This document shows positions 1 through 7,823 of a stretch of 34,863 nt of DNA, one piece after another. The DNA is taken from contig CAJUIO010000010.1 in the NCBI GenBank assembly GCA_910586025.1, positions 23,098 through 57,960 on the forward strand. Reading direction: 5' to 3'. The notes below the pieces were generated by a model, which saw only the letters and a list, made by a program, of their open reading frames with translations, ran no database searches and was not told the DNA's origin. The stretch's first letter is position 1. Each line of letters starts with the position of its first letter. Origin of the DNA: an uncultured Lachnospiraceae bacterium. Its GTDB lineage: Bacteria; Bacillota; Clostridia; Lachnospirales; Lachnospiraceae. A program made the translations under genes and the position numbers.

Positions 1-279
1 TTCCTGTTTTCTTTTCCACATACTCAATGATTTCTCTCATCGAAATGGTTCCGCCACTGCTGCCGTTCACTGCGCCCGCGAACTTTTTATCCTGCCTCTC
101 AAAGCATTTCTCATGCTTTCCTCATCGGTTCTCTCCACAGTGATCCGACCCACTCTGTCTCCGAATTCGTCAAGAGTCTTTCCTCTTGTGGCGATGGTGA
201 CATCATGTCCCTTTGCCAAGAGCTCATTTACCATGTGGATGCCAAAAAATCTGGTGCCGCCTAATACTAAAATCTTCAT
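1..279 (-). pseudogene. NAD-dependent epimerase/dehydratase remnant, internally deleted
   Basis: The start at 279 (ATG preceded by AGGG) opens a Rossmann-fold protein with the glycine motif VLGGTRFFG and about 68 family-like residues, ending near RNALRG. The frame then breaks and reaches a stop at 67-69. In the next frame the sequence resumes as a plausible distal part of the same family (FAGAVNGSSGGTISMREI, then IIEYVEKKTG) and runs off the window edge. Intact members are around 300 residues, so most of the middle is missing and the two ends are joined out of frame. This is seen directly from the two frames. The family name rests on recognising the NAD-binding motif. Only the left edge of the window is available, so the 3' end cannot be judged. 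A sequencing error could explain a frameshift but not the missing middle. Confidence 0.7.
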
Positions 280-296
280 CTTTTCATCCCTCATAT

Positions 297-757
297 TTAT
301 TATATTGTGAAAGTTGACGAAAAATAAACAGAGTAAAATTTTTGATTTTGCTTTGCGGCTTTTCCGGTCATCTCTGCTCCTCGGCTCTTTGCAATATTCA
401 AGCAATGCATTGATCCTTTCTTCCTTTTGTGCGTTTTTTGAGCGGTACAGCTCAATTTTTGAGTACCATGCCGATAAAACATAACAGCAAAATCAGTTTC
501 TCTGTCACCAAATTGTTGGATTTTTATCTCCGGATAAATAGCAGGTTTAATATGATTCCCAATTGCCTGACTTACTTTCCGCAAAGATTCATCATTGATT
601 TCCTGCCCGATTACAGTTCCATCATTTTTCACACCAAAATACAACTCACCTTTCTGACGCTTGTTCAAAATGGCGGCAATAGAAAACATCGCTTCCTTTA
701 GCTCGTCAATACTCTTTTTATATCCAATCCGCTCCGTTTCCTTTTCGCCATAGTTTC
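297..757 (-). pseudogene. AlbA_2 (Schlafen-like) ATP-binding regulator remnant
   Basis: The conserved core of an AlbA_2 domain is readable on the minus strand: KKSIDELKEA, then ILNKRQKGELYFGVKNDGT and VIGQEINDESLRKVSQAIGNH. The family-like reading frame near 750-700 has an in-frame stop just before it and no start codon; the only nearby ATG (751) lies in another frame. After about residue 85 the family-like sequence stops. A different frame (KIELYRSKNAQKEERINALL, then EYCKEPRSRDD) resembles the C-terminal end of such regulators. The gene therefore appears broken at both ends and has lost most of its roughly 400-residue length. Intact relatives are putative ATP-binding transcriptional regulators. 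It directly adjoins the broken epimerase, so both probably decayed together. Confidence 0.65.
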
Positions 758-788
758 ACATCACTTGGAGGCCACCCACTTTTTCCTT

Positions 789-1805
789 TTATCCTTCGTA
801 AAAAACAGCCATTCTTTTTCTCATAAATTCCAATCTCCAATTTCTATTAGCAGCAGAATTGAAATCACTTAGACAACGGATTGCGTATTCTCTATACTCA
901 TCTTGATCTGACTGCGGGCCAATAGATTCATTCATGTCCCTCAATTCATTACGTACCTTATCGAGGTTTCCAATTTGTAATTTTCCTGTTTCTCTCAATA
1001 GCAAAACACATGCAAAAAGAGTGTAAAAATCTGATTTCTGCTTAAATCTAGTATTGCGTATTGGAAATGTATCTAAATCAAAAATTATTGAAATATCATG
1101 TATCGCTCCAAGAAATTTTTGTTCAACACACTCCATATCATCCAAAACAATATACTTTTCACATATATTATCTAAATAATCCTTTTTGTCCTGTACTCCT
1201 TCTAATACTATCGTTAATAATTCTTCTATAAATTCAACATCCAACATTCTTCTTCTCTGTCTAACACTAAAGATTTTCGAACTGTCGAAAAAAGAATTCT
1301 CAGATATCTTTTCCGCAAGCGAAATGAAATCACCTGGGAAATCTGCTTTTCTAAGCTCCTGCTTATTCAACTGAACTGTATATTTATTTATTCTTGAGTA
1401 AAGATCCCTGATCTCCTCATCCAAAGGATTAAATATCTCGTTTATATCAATCTTATACCGACTGAAATCATCATGAACGCTTTCTGGCAATTCGCTATAT
1501 TTCATATTGGAGTATTCGCCTTGATATGGCTTCTTTAATGGAAGTTCATCACGAATAAACTTCAAAATAGCCATCAAACGCTGCTGACCGTCAAATACAA
1601 TCCTATATGTCTTATCATTATTCACAAATGATTTAATATATATCGTCGGAATTGGCATCCCTTTCAAAATTGTATCAATCAGCATTATTTGAGCTGCCTG
1701 TGTCCATACTTCGCTCCTCTGAAAATCTGGACTTAATTCAAGACGTTCATCGTCTGCCCAATCGCACACATCTGAAATTGAATACGAATAAGATTCCCAT
1801 TTCAT
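789..1805 (-). CDS. Stand-alone DUF262 domain protein
   Basis: A 338-residue protein whose N-terminal half carries the DUF262 signature: SPDFQRSEVW near residue 25 and FDGQQRL at residues 71-77. DUF262 is the ParB/Srx-like fold found in the GmrS half of GmrSD type IV restriction enzymes and in other phage-defence proteins, where DGQQR is implicated in NTP binding or hydrolysis. The usual C-terminal DUF1524 HNH nuclease half is absent and the C-terminal half is not recognised. The start is set at 1805 because AAAGGAGG lies eight bases upstream; an in-frame ATG at 1841 has no such site. A weak promoter (TTGATT/TTATGT, 17-base spacer) is readable at 1824-1852. The gene is clearly AT-richer than secDF beside it and sits next to two pseudogenes, suggesting acquired DNA. 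A defence role is inference only. Confidence 0.75.
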   Translation of the reverse strand: MKWESYSYSISDVCDWADDERLELSPDFQRSEVWTQAAQIMLIDTILKGMPIPTIYIKSFVNNDKTYRIVFDGQQRLMAILKFIRDELPLKKPYQGEYSNMKYSELPESVHDDFSRYKIDINEIFNPLDEEIRDLYSRINKYTVQLNKQELRKADFPGDFISLAEKISENSFFDSSKIFSVRQRRRMLDVEFIEELLTIVLEGVQDKKDYLDNICEKYIVLDDMECVEQKFLGAIHDISIIFDLDTFPIRNTRFKQKSDFYTLFACVLLLRETGKLQIGNLDKVRNELRDMNESIGPQSDQDEYREYAIRCLSDFNSAANRNWRLEFMRKRMAVFYEG

Positions 1806-1860
1806 ATACCCGTTCCTCCTTTTACATAAAAACATACTCATACCAAAATCAATCCCGCAA

Positions 1861-1898
1861 GAATAAACGGACAGGCTCCGTTTCCGAATCCTGTCCGC
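1861..1898 (-). terminator. Rho-independent terminator of the scfA-scfB-secDF operon
   Basis: On the minus strand an 8-bp stem CGGACAGG/CCTGTCCG (1890-1897 and 1868-1875) encloses an inner 4-bp stem capped by a GAAA loop. It is followed by TTTATT. It begins 16 bases after the secDF stop codon. Confidence 0.8.
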
Positions 1899-1913
1899 TC
1901 AAATTCTCATTTC

Positions 1914-4163
1914 TTACTGCTTGGCCGCTGGAAATACCTTCCGAAGCACAAGCCACAGCGCCCCCGCAATGCAGATGGAGGAATACGTTCCGCAGAGGAT
2001 ACCCGCCATGAGCGGCAAGGCAAATTCCTTTACGGAGGAAACCCCGAACACATACAGGGCTGCCACCATGACAAAGGTGGTCAGTGAGGTAAAGATACTC
2101 CTCGAGAGCGTCTGGGTGATACTGTTATTCACCATATCCTCCAGCACATCCTTCTTGCCCATGGAGGCCATATTCTCCCTCACACGATCAAAGATTACAA
2201 TGGTGGCATTGATGGAATAACCCACGATTGTCAGCATACATGCGATAAAGGTTGTCCCGACGGAGACCTTCACAATGGCGTAGAAAGCCAGCACCACCAG
2301 AACGTCGTGGAGCAGGCACAGCACGGAGCTTGCGCCGAAACGGACATCCTTGAAACGGAACCATACATAGATCAGCATGAAGACGGATGCCACAAGCACC
2401 GCTATGACGGATTCCCTCTTCATCTCACTGCTGATCGTGGAGCTGATGGTTTCCGCCGTAATCTTTTCCGCATCCACGGAGAAATTCTCCACCATGGCAT
2501 CCTTAAACTCTTCCCTCTCCTCTACGGACAGAGAACGTGTCTTAAAGATTACCTCGTTTGTCCCGTCTATTTTCTGGGTCTGCACATTGCCGTCACCGGT
2601 GATGTCCTCAATCAGCGGCACAACCTTTGCATCAATGTCGCCAAGAGCCATATCCTCGTTAAAGGTGACATTTGTGGAAGTGCCTCCCACGAATTCCAGA
2701 CTGTAATTCAACACATTTCCCGTCTTTGCATTGTTTACTCCCATAAAGACAAAGCCCAGAAGGATAGCCGCGGCGGAAATCCCGAAAAAGATATTCTTCC
2801 TGGAGGTAAACTTCACGGCAGCCTTTTCCTTTGCCGTTCCGTACAGGGCCGCCTTCTGAAGACCGATCGCAAACAAAGCCTTCATAATAAGCCTGGTCAC
2901 CACCATGGCCGTAAACATGGAAAGCACAATACCGAGAGCCAGCGTGGCCGCAAAGCCCTTCACCGTGCCGGAGCCCATGACACCGAGCACCGCGGCTGCG
3001 ATCAGCGTGGTAATATTCCCGTCAAAGATGGCGGACTGCGCCTTCTTATAACCGATATCAATAGCCGACTTCACCGTCTTGCCCTTTGCGATCTCCTCGC
3101 GGATTCTGGCAAAGATAATCACGTTCGCATCAACCGCCATACCGATCGAGAGGATAATACCCGCGATTCCGGGAAGCGTCAGGGTAATGTCAAAGCCGTT
3201 CAGCAAAATGATCACCAGCTCCACATACAAGCCAAGCGCAAGGCTTGCCGCAAGACCTGACACATAATAAACGGCGATCATAAACACTACGATAATGGCA
3301 AATCCCACTGCCGCCGCCTTGATACTGGTGGAGATCGCCTCCTCGCCGAGCTGAGCGCCGACCACCTTGGAGTGCAGCTCCTCGAGCTTGAGCTTCAGTC
3401 CGCCGATCCGGATGGTGGAAGCGAGCTGCCCGGCCTCCTCGAAGGTGAAGCTTCCCGTGATCTGCGCCTTTCCGTCCGTGAGGGCGGCCCGCACCGTGGG
3501 AGCGCTGATGATCTCGTCGTCATAATAGATTCCCAGGCTCTCTCCCTTCTGGTATGCCTGTGTGGTTGCTTCCGCAAACTTCTTGGTTCCTTCCTCTGTC
3601 ATGGTCAGGTCAACGCCAACCTCTGTGTTCTGCATGGAATTAGTGAAGGAGCCTGCCTGAGCGTCCTTCACGTCCGTTCCGTCCAGCTTCACGCTCCCGT
3701 CTGCGAGAATCTCGTCAATCCCCTTCAGCATCACATAGGAAATCCCCCCGTCCGCATTCATGGTTGCCTGATAATTCAGGTTCCCCTCAGAATCCGTCTC
3801 GGAAATAAAATACAGAGAACCGGGCTTGCCAAGCTCCTCCAGAATCGCATTGGCATCGGAAACTCCGGGGATCTCGATATTAATCCTGTCATCCCCCTCC
3901 TGATACACAATAGCCTCCGTGCTGTAGCTCTCCACACGCTTCTGCAGCTTGTAGATGGTATCCGCCATGTCATCCCCGTCCGGCTTCTCGTCTCCCACCA
4001 CCTGATAAGTGATGCTGACGCCTCCCGCAAGGTCAAGTCCCAGCTTGATGTCCGATGCGGAACCGGAATTCTCCGTACCGATCCCCACTGCCGCCGTGTA
4101 GCCAAAGCATGCAAGCAGCAGTACAAGCACCGCTAAAACAATAGTCGCTCTACTCTTCTTCAT
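1914..4163 (-). CDS. secDF: Protein translocase subunit SecDF (fused SecD and SecF)
   Basis: A 749-residue RND-family membrane protein that uses the proton-motive force to help the Sec channel complete protein export. One N-terminal membrane segment is followed by a large extracellular P1 region containing GLDLAGGVSI near residue 45. Next comes the SecD membrane bundle with GMAVDANVIIFARIREE. A SecF half follows with its own first membrane segment, FVGGTSTNV and a second bundle with YSINATIVIFDRVREN. SecD and SecF are separate in E. coli; the fused form is common in Firmicutes. The start is taken at 4163, where ATG overlaps the scfB stop as ATGA; the frame extends to 4217 but would run deep into scfB. 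It is third in the scfA-scfB-secDF operon and is followed by a terminator. Confidence 0.96.
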   Translation of the reverse strand: MKKSRATIVLAVLVLLLACFGYTAAVGIGTENSGSASDIKLGLDLAGGVSITYQVVGDEKPDGDDMADTIYKLQKRVESYSTEAIVYQEGDDRINIEIPGVSDANAILEELGKPGSLYFISETDSEGNLNYQATMNADGGISYVMLKGIDEILADGSVKLDGTDVKDAQAGSFTNSMQNTEVGVDLTMTEEGTKKFAEATTQAYQKGESLGIYYDDEIISAPTVRAALTDGKAQITGSFTFEEAGQLASTIRIGGLKLKLEELHSKVVGAQLGEEAISTSIKAAAVGFAIIVVFMIAVYYVSGLAASLALGLYVELVIILLNGFDITLTLPGIAGIILSIGMAVDANVIIFARIREEIAKGKTVKSAIDIGYKKAQSAIFDGNITTLIAAAVLGVMGSGTVKGFAATLALGIVLSMFTAMVVTRLIMKALFAIGLQKAALYGTAKEKAAVKFTSRKNIFFGISAAAILLGFVFMGVNNAKTGNVLNYSLEFVGGTSTNVTFNEDMALGDIDAKVVPLIEDITGDGNVQTQKIDGTNEVIFKTRSLSVEEREEFKDAMVENFSVDAEKITAETISSTISSEMKRESVIAVLVASVFMLIYVWFRFKDVRFGASSVLCLLHDVLVVLAFYAIVKVSVGTTFIACMLTIVGYSINATIVIFDRVRENMASMGKKDVLEDMVNNSITQTLSRSIFTSLTTFVMVAALYVFGVSSVKEFALPLMAGILCGTYSSICIAGALWLVLRKVFPAAKQ

Positions 4164-5575
4164 TCTTCTGATTCTCCTTCTTCCCCGGCTAACGCCGCTT
4201 TTATCATGATCGCACATTCAATGCGCTTTCGCTGAAGTTCACAGCCCAGATCATAGGCATCATTAATATTTCCATGGAAATTGTAGGAATTCGCCGCACA
4301 GCCTCCGCTGCAGTAGAATTTTGCAAAGCAGTCCCTGCACTTTTTCTTGGTATAGACATTGCAGGCCTTAAACTCCTCCCGGATCTCCTGTCTTGTCACT
4401 CCCTCAAACACATTTCCCATAAGAAATTCCTCCTGTCCCACAAACTGATGACAAGGGTACAGGTCTCCCCAGGGAGTCACGGCAAGATACTCCGTTCCGG
4501 AACCGCAGCCGGACAGCCGTTTTGCCACACAGGGACCTCCCTGCAGATCTATCATGAAGTGAAAGAAGTTAACGCCTCTTCCCTCTCTTTTTCTCTTAAT
4601 CAGCTCTTTTGCCAGAGCGTCATACTCTTCAAGAAGCACCGGCACATCCTCAGGGCGCAGCGCATACTCCTCAGCGGGATCCGCCACCACCGGCTCCACG
4701 GAAATCTGCTCAAAGCCCAGATCCGCCAGATGCTTCACATCCTGTGAAAAATCCAGATTGTTGTGTGTAAAGGTTCCCCTTACATAATAATTCATCTGAT
4801 TCCGGCTTTCCGCCAGCTTCTTAAATCTGGGAACAATGATCTCATAGCTTCCGCCGCCTCCCCTGTTCGGCCGCATGCGGTCATTGACTTCCTTCCTCCC
4901 GTCAATGCTCAGAACCACGTTGGACATTTCCCTGTTCACAAACTCCATGACCTCGTCCGTAAGAAGAATACCGTTAGTGGTCAGAGTGAAACGGAATTTC
5001 TTGTGATTGGGCTCCTCAAGACTTCTCCCATAGGCCACCAGGTCTTTTACCACCTGCCAGTTCATCAGAGGCTCGCCGCCAAAGAAATCCACTTCCAGAT
5101 TCACCCGGCTGCCTGAACTCGCCACAAGAAAGTCAAGCGCCTTTTTTCCCACCTCAAGGCTCATAAGCTCCCGTCTTCCGTGGTATTCCCCTTCCCCGGC
5201 AAAGCAGTATCTGCAGGCCAGATTGCAGTCATGGGCGATGTGCAGGCACAGGGCCTTCACCACGGTCTCCCTGCTCTTAAAGTCTGTGATATACTTTTCG
5301 TAAATATCCTCCGCAAAGAGAAGCCCTTTTTTCCAAAGCTCAATCACCTCGTCAAACGCTTCCTTCACATCCTCAGCCGGATATCTGCCGTTCAAAGCCC
5401 CGGCCGTCTTTTCCCTTAACGGCTCCCAGCCGGATTCTTCCTTCGGCTCTCCGCCAGAGAGCGCCTCCTCCACCATCGGGATGACATCGTATACCACGTC
5501 ATCCACCACATGTACGGAACCGCTGTTTACGTCAAGCACAATGTTGTACCCGTTATTCTTGTATTGATGTACCAC
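4160..5575 (-). CDS. scfB: SCIFF peptide maturase, radical SAM/SPASM protein
   Basis: A 471-residue radical SAM enzyme that installs thioether cross-links in the SCIFF precursor peptide encoded just upstream. The [4Fe-4S]/SAM-binding motif is CNLACRYC (Cys117, Cys121, Cys124). An N-terminal region of about 100 residues matches the position of the peptide-recognition domain in such maturases. A cysteine-rich C-terminal SPASM region carries the auxiliary clusters (GGPC, GCGSG, YPCHQ, then CRDCFAKFYCSGGC). SAM-binding GGEP follows the core motif. The start is GTG at 5575, preceded by GGAGG eleven bases upstream; the nearby ATG lies out of frame. Its stop overlaps the secDF start (ATGA), implying translational coupling. 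The position directly after a six-cysteine peptide gene is diagnostic of this family. Confidence 0.95.
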   Translation of the reverse strand: MVHQYKNNGYNIVLDVNSGSVHVVDDVVYDVIPMVEEALSGGEPKEESGWEPLREKTAGALNGRYPAEDVKEAFDEVIELWKKGLLFAEDIYEKYITDFKSRETVVKALCLHIAHDCNLACRYCFAGEGEYHGRRELMSLEVGKKALDFLVASSGSRVNLEVDFFGGEPLMNWQVVKDLVAYGRSLEEPNHKKFRFTLTTNGILLTDEVMEFVNREMSNVVLSIDGRKEVNDRMRPNRGGGGSYEIIVPRFKKLAESRNQMNYYVRGTFTHNNLDFSQDVKHLADLGFEQISVEPVVADPAEEYALRPEDVPVLLEEYDALAKELIKRKREGRGVNFFHFMIDLQGGPCVAKRLSGCGSGTEYLAVTPWGDLYPCHQFVGQEEFLMGNVFEGVTRQEIREEFKACNVYTKKKCRDCFAKFYCSGGCAANSYNFHGNINDAYDLGCELQRKRIECAIMIKAALAGEEGESEE

Positions 5576-5610
5576 GTCCAGTTCATCCTCCGCTTATACT
5601 AACGTAGAAT

Positions 5611-5634
5611 AAGCAGCGGTAAATACCGCTGCTT
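5611..5634 (-). promoter_or_regulatory. Perfect palindrome/hairpin between scfA and scfB
   Basis: AAGCAGCGGTA (5611-5621) and TACCGCTGCTT (5624-5634) form a perfect inverted repeat separated by two bases. In scfA-scfB mRNA it would make a strong hairpin followed by ATTCT, which is a poor U-tract. It could act as a partial terminator or an RNase stop that sets the peptide-to-enzyme ratio. Confidence 0.6.
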
Positions 5635-5681
5635 ACAATCGCTATCTACTTTTGAAAAATTACGCTGCCTGACATTCTTTC

Positions 5682-5825
5682 TTATTTCGCCTTTTCACAG
5701 CTCTGGTTTCCCACTGTGCAGGACGTCTTGCAGGCTGACTGGCAGGAAGTCTGGCACTCGCCGCAGCCTCCCTTTTTCATGGATTCCTTTAAATCTCTGG
5801 TTGTTAATGTCTTTATACGTTTCAT
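5682..5825 (-). CDS. scfA: Six-cysteine peptide SCIFF precursor
   Basis: A 47-residue ribosomal peptide precursor. It begins MKRIKTLTTRDLKES, a basic leader typical of SCIFF, and has exactly six cysteines in its C-terminal half (Cys21, 24, 28, 32, 36 and 43). SCIFF stands for six cysteines in forty-five residues, and the peptide is nearly universal in Clostridia. The adjacent maturase cross-links cysteine sulfurs to backbone alpha carbons. The ATG at 5825 is preceded by GGAGGA eight bases upstream. The gene is first in the operon, directly behind a good promoter. Its biological role is not settled; a quorum or signalling function has been suggested for the family. Confidence 0.96.
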   Translation of the reverse strand: MKRIKTLTTRDLKESMKKGGCGECQTSCQSACKTSCTVGNQSCEKAK

Positions 5826-5858
5826 GATCATCCTCCATTCTCACACAAATCTTTACCT

Positions 5859-5886
5859 AGTATAACACACATATTCTTTTTGTAAA
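5859..5886 (-). promoter_or_regulatory. Sigma-A-type promoter of scfA-scfB-secDF
   Basis: Minus strand: -35 TTTACA (5881-5886), 16-base spacer, -10 TATACT (5859-5864). The predicted transcript start is near 5852, leaving a leader of about 27 bases before scfA. Confidence 0.75.
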
Positions 5887-5920
5887 AGAATTTTTTACAT
5901 AAATTGCCGTTTAATTGATA

Positions 5921-7234
5921 TCAGCCGTTATTTCCCGATGATTCCCTGCCGTCCGGCATATCCTCCCCGTCTTCCCGCACCTCCTTCTCGGGAAGTGTCA
6001 TGAGCACCTTGGCAATCCGGTTCTGATTAATCCCCTTCACCTGAAGCGTGATTCCCTGATCCGTGGTGATTGTCTCCTCATCCTCCGGAAGCCTGTCCAG
6101 ATTCTCGATCATCAGACCGCCGATAGAATCGTAATCCTCCGATTCCAGCACAGTGCCGAGCTCGTCATTGATATCGGACAGCTTCATGCCGCCCTCCACC
6201 AGATAAGAGCGCTCTCCCACCTTCTGGATCAGCTCCTCCTCATCCTCGTCATACTCGTCGCGGATCTCTCCCACGATCTCCTCGAGAAGATCCTCCAGCG
6301 TGATCATTCCTACCGTGGCACCGTACTCATTCAGCACAAAGGATACGTTCACACGCTTCTCCCTCATCTCGATGAGAAGATCGGCCGTCTTCTTATACTC
6401 GTAGGTATAATAGGCCTCCCGCATGATATCCTTAATACCGAAGCTTTCTCTGTCCGGAACCAGAATAAAATCCTTGATGTTGATCATACCGATAATATTA
6501 TCCTTATCCTCCTGATAAACGGGGATTCTTGTGTACATACATTCCCGGAACAGCTCCATAATTTCATCGTAGTCCGCTTCCAGGCTGATCGTCGCCATAT
6601 CAATCCTGGGAATCATGATATCCTTGGCAACCGCATCCGAGAAATCAAACACATTGTAAATGATCTCCCTCTCCTCCGACTCAATCACGCCGTCCTCGTG
6701 GCTTACCTCCACATAGGTGCGAAGCTCCGTCTCAGTCATAGCCGTTCTCTGATTTGCGTCGATATGTAAAATCCTCATGATTCCCCCGGCCAGCTTATCC
6801 ACCAAAAAGATCACCGGCGTCATCAGCTTCATCAGTCCGGCAATAATGCCCGCATAAAAAAGCGCCATTTTCTCGGAATAAACCATCGCCATGTTCTTGG
6901 GTACAATCTCTCCAAACAGAAGAATCACCACGGTCAGAATTCCCGTTGCGATTCCCACCGGAATGCTGATCCGAAGGGCAAGAGTCGTCACCAGGGAGGA
7001 GGCATAGAGATTCACGATATTATTCCCTATGAGGATCGCACTGAGCATCTTTCCGTATCTTTCAAGCACGTAAAGCGCTGTCTGAGCCCTCCTGTTTCCC
7101 TCGTCCGCAAGAGCCTTCAGCCTCACGCGGTTAGCCGTTGTCAGAGACGTCTCCGCCGAAGAAAAAAATGCGGATAAAAACACCAGCACTAAAACAGAAA
7201 ACAATTGTATGACACCATCGGTATCCAAAATCAA
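5921..7234 (-). CDS. CNNM/HlyC-CorC family membrane protein with CBS pair
   Basis: A 437-residue protein in three parts. The N-terminal DUF21/CNNM transmembrane domain (about residues 1-150) has the family signature FGEIVPKNMA. A pair of CBS domains (about 200-335) follows, with MIPRIDMATI and YGATVGMITLEDLLEEIVGE. A C-terminal CorC_HlyC domain ends near residue 425. Family members act in divalent cation (Mg2+ or Co2+) efflux or homeostasis; the old name hemolysin is not supported functionally. The start is TTG at 7234 with AGGAG just upstream; a second TTG six bases downstream has better spacing and is an alternative. It has its own promoter, divergent from the small membrane protein gene at 7370. 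The acidic C-terminal tail is not conserved in the family. Substrate unknown. Confidence 0.92.
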   Translation of the reverse strand: MILDTDGVIQLFSVLVLVFLSAFFSSAETSLTTANRVRLKALADEGNRRAQTALYVLERYGKMLSAILIGNNIVNLYASSLVTTLALRISIPVGIATGILTVVILLFGEIVPKNMAMVYSEKMALFYAGIIAGLMKLMTPVIFLVDKLAGGIMRILHIDANQRTAMTETELRTYVEVSHEDGVIESEEREIIYNVFDFSDAVAKDIMIPRIDMATISLEADYDEIMELFRECMYTRIPVYQEDKDNIIGMINIKDFILVPDRESFGIKDIMREAYYTYEYKKTADLLIEMREKRVNVSFVLNEYGATVGMITLEDLLEEIVGEIRDEYDEDEEELIQKVGERSYLVEGGMKLSDINDELGTVLESEDYDSIGGLMIENLDRLPEDEETITTDQGITLQVKGINQNRIAKVLMTLPEKEVREDGEDMPDGRESSGNNG

Positions 7235-7272
7235 TTCACTCCTTTTAGCTTAAATTTTTAATATAATAAGAA

Positions 7273-7301
7273 ATATTACAATACAGGGTCTTCTCTGTCA
7301 A
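7273..7301 (-). promoter_or_regulatory. Sigma-A-type promoter of the CNNM/HlyC gene
   Basis: Minus strand: consensus -35 TTGACA (7296-7301), 17-base spacer, -10 TAATAT (7273-7278). Confidence 0.8.
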
Positions 7302-7332
7302 GTTCAGACATATGATTTTATAGAAAGAATGT

Positions 7333-7356
7333 ATAAATATTTCGTAAAATATTTAT
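7333..7356. repeat. AT-only inverted repeat ahead of the TIGR04086 gene
   Basis: ATAAATATTT, four bases, then AAATATTTAT: perfect 10-bp arms. It lies immediately before the AGGAGG of the gene at 7370. It may be an operator or a weak RNA hairpin next to the ribosome site; no function is assigned. Confidence 0.5.
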
Positions 7357-7369
7357 AGGAGGCCTATCC

Positions 7370-7744
7370 ATGTTAAAAAAGTTTACCTTTAGCAGCCGCG
7401 TCACCTTCGTCCTGAAAAGCCTGCTTGTGTCGTATCTCCTCACCGCGGGACTGCTTCTGCTGCTCTCACTCCTGCTCTACCGCTTCTCGCTCTCGGAGCG
7501 GGTGGTATCCGTCAGCATTACCGGGATTTACATTGTTGTAACCTTCCTCGCCGGCTTCATTGCGGGAAAGCGGGAGGGCAGCCGCAAATTCCTGTGGGGG
7601 CTTATGATGGGCATACTGTATTTCCTTGTCCTCGCCCTGGTCTCCATCGGGGTAAACAGGGGAATTTCCGCATTCTCCATGAATTTCCTCACAGTTCTCG
7701 CCCTCTGTTCCGGAAGCGGAATGCTGGGAGGCATGCTGAGCTGA
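7370..7744 (+). CDS. TIGR04086 family membrane protein
   Basis: A 124-residue hydrophobic protein with four predicted membrane helices (about residues 15-37, 47-66, 73-93 and 103-123). It contains the loop FIAGKREGSRKFLWGLMMG, which resembles the small membrane family TIGR04086 found in Clostridia and Bacilli. The function of this family is unknown. The ATG at 7370 follows AGGAGG with seven bases spacing. It is a single gene transcribed away from the CNNM/HlyC gene and convergent with the VanZ-like gene, sharing a terminator-like hairpin. Confidence 0.8.
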   Translation: MLKKFTFSSRVTFVLKSLLVSYLLTAGLLLLLSLLLYRFSLSERVVSVSITGIYIVVTFLAGFIAGKREGSRKFLWGLMMGILYFLVLALVSIGVNRGISAFSMNFLTVLALCSGSGMLGGMLS

Positions 7745-7774
7745 CTGCGCCGCCCCATCTCCGCATGCAAAATA

Positions 7775-7813
7775 ATTGGCCGTGAAGAGCTCTCCCGCCC
7801 TCCTACGGCCAAT
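7775..7813. terminator. Shared hairpin between two convergent genes
   Basis: ATTGGCCGT (7775-7783) and ACGGCCAAT (7805-7813) form a 9-bp stem around a 21-base loop. The minus-strand side is followed by TATTTTGC, the better tail. It lies between the stops of the TIGR04086 gene and the VanZ-like gene and may serve both. Confidence 0.6.
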
Positions 7814-7823
7814 CTGCTTACAA

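Noticed and set aside
2307..3260. Long plus-strand open frame of 317 codons within secDF
   Set aside because: It lies antisense to the secDF coding sequence, shows no family features, is rich in His/Arg/Gly as expected from a shadow frame, and has no ribosome site.
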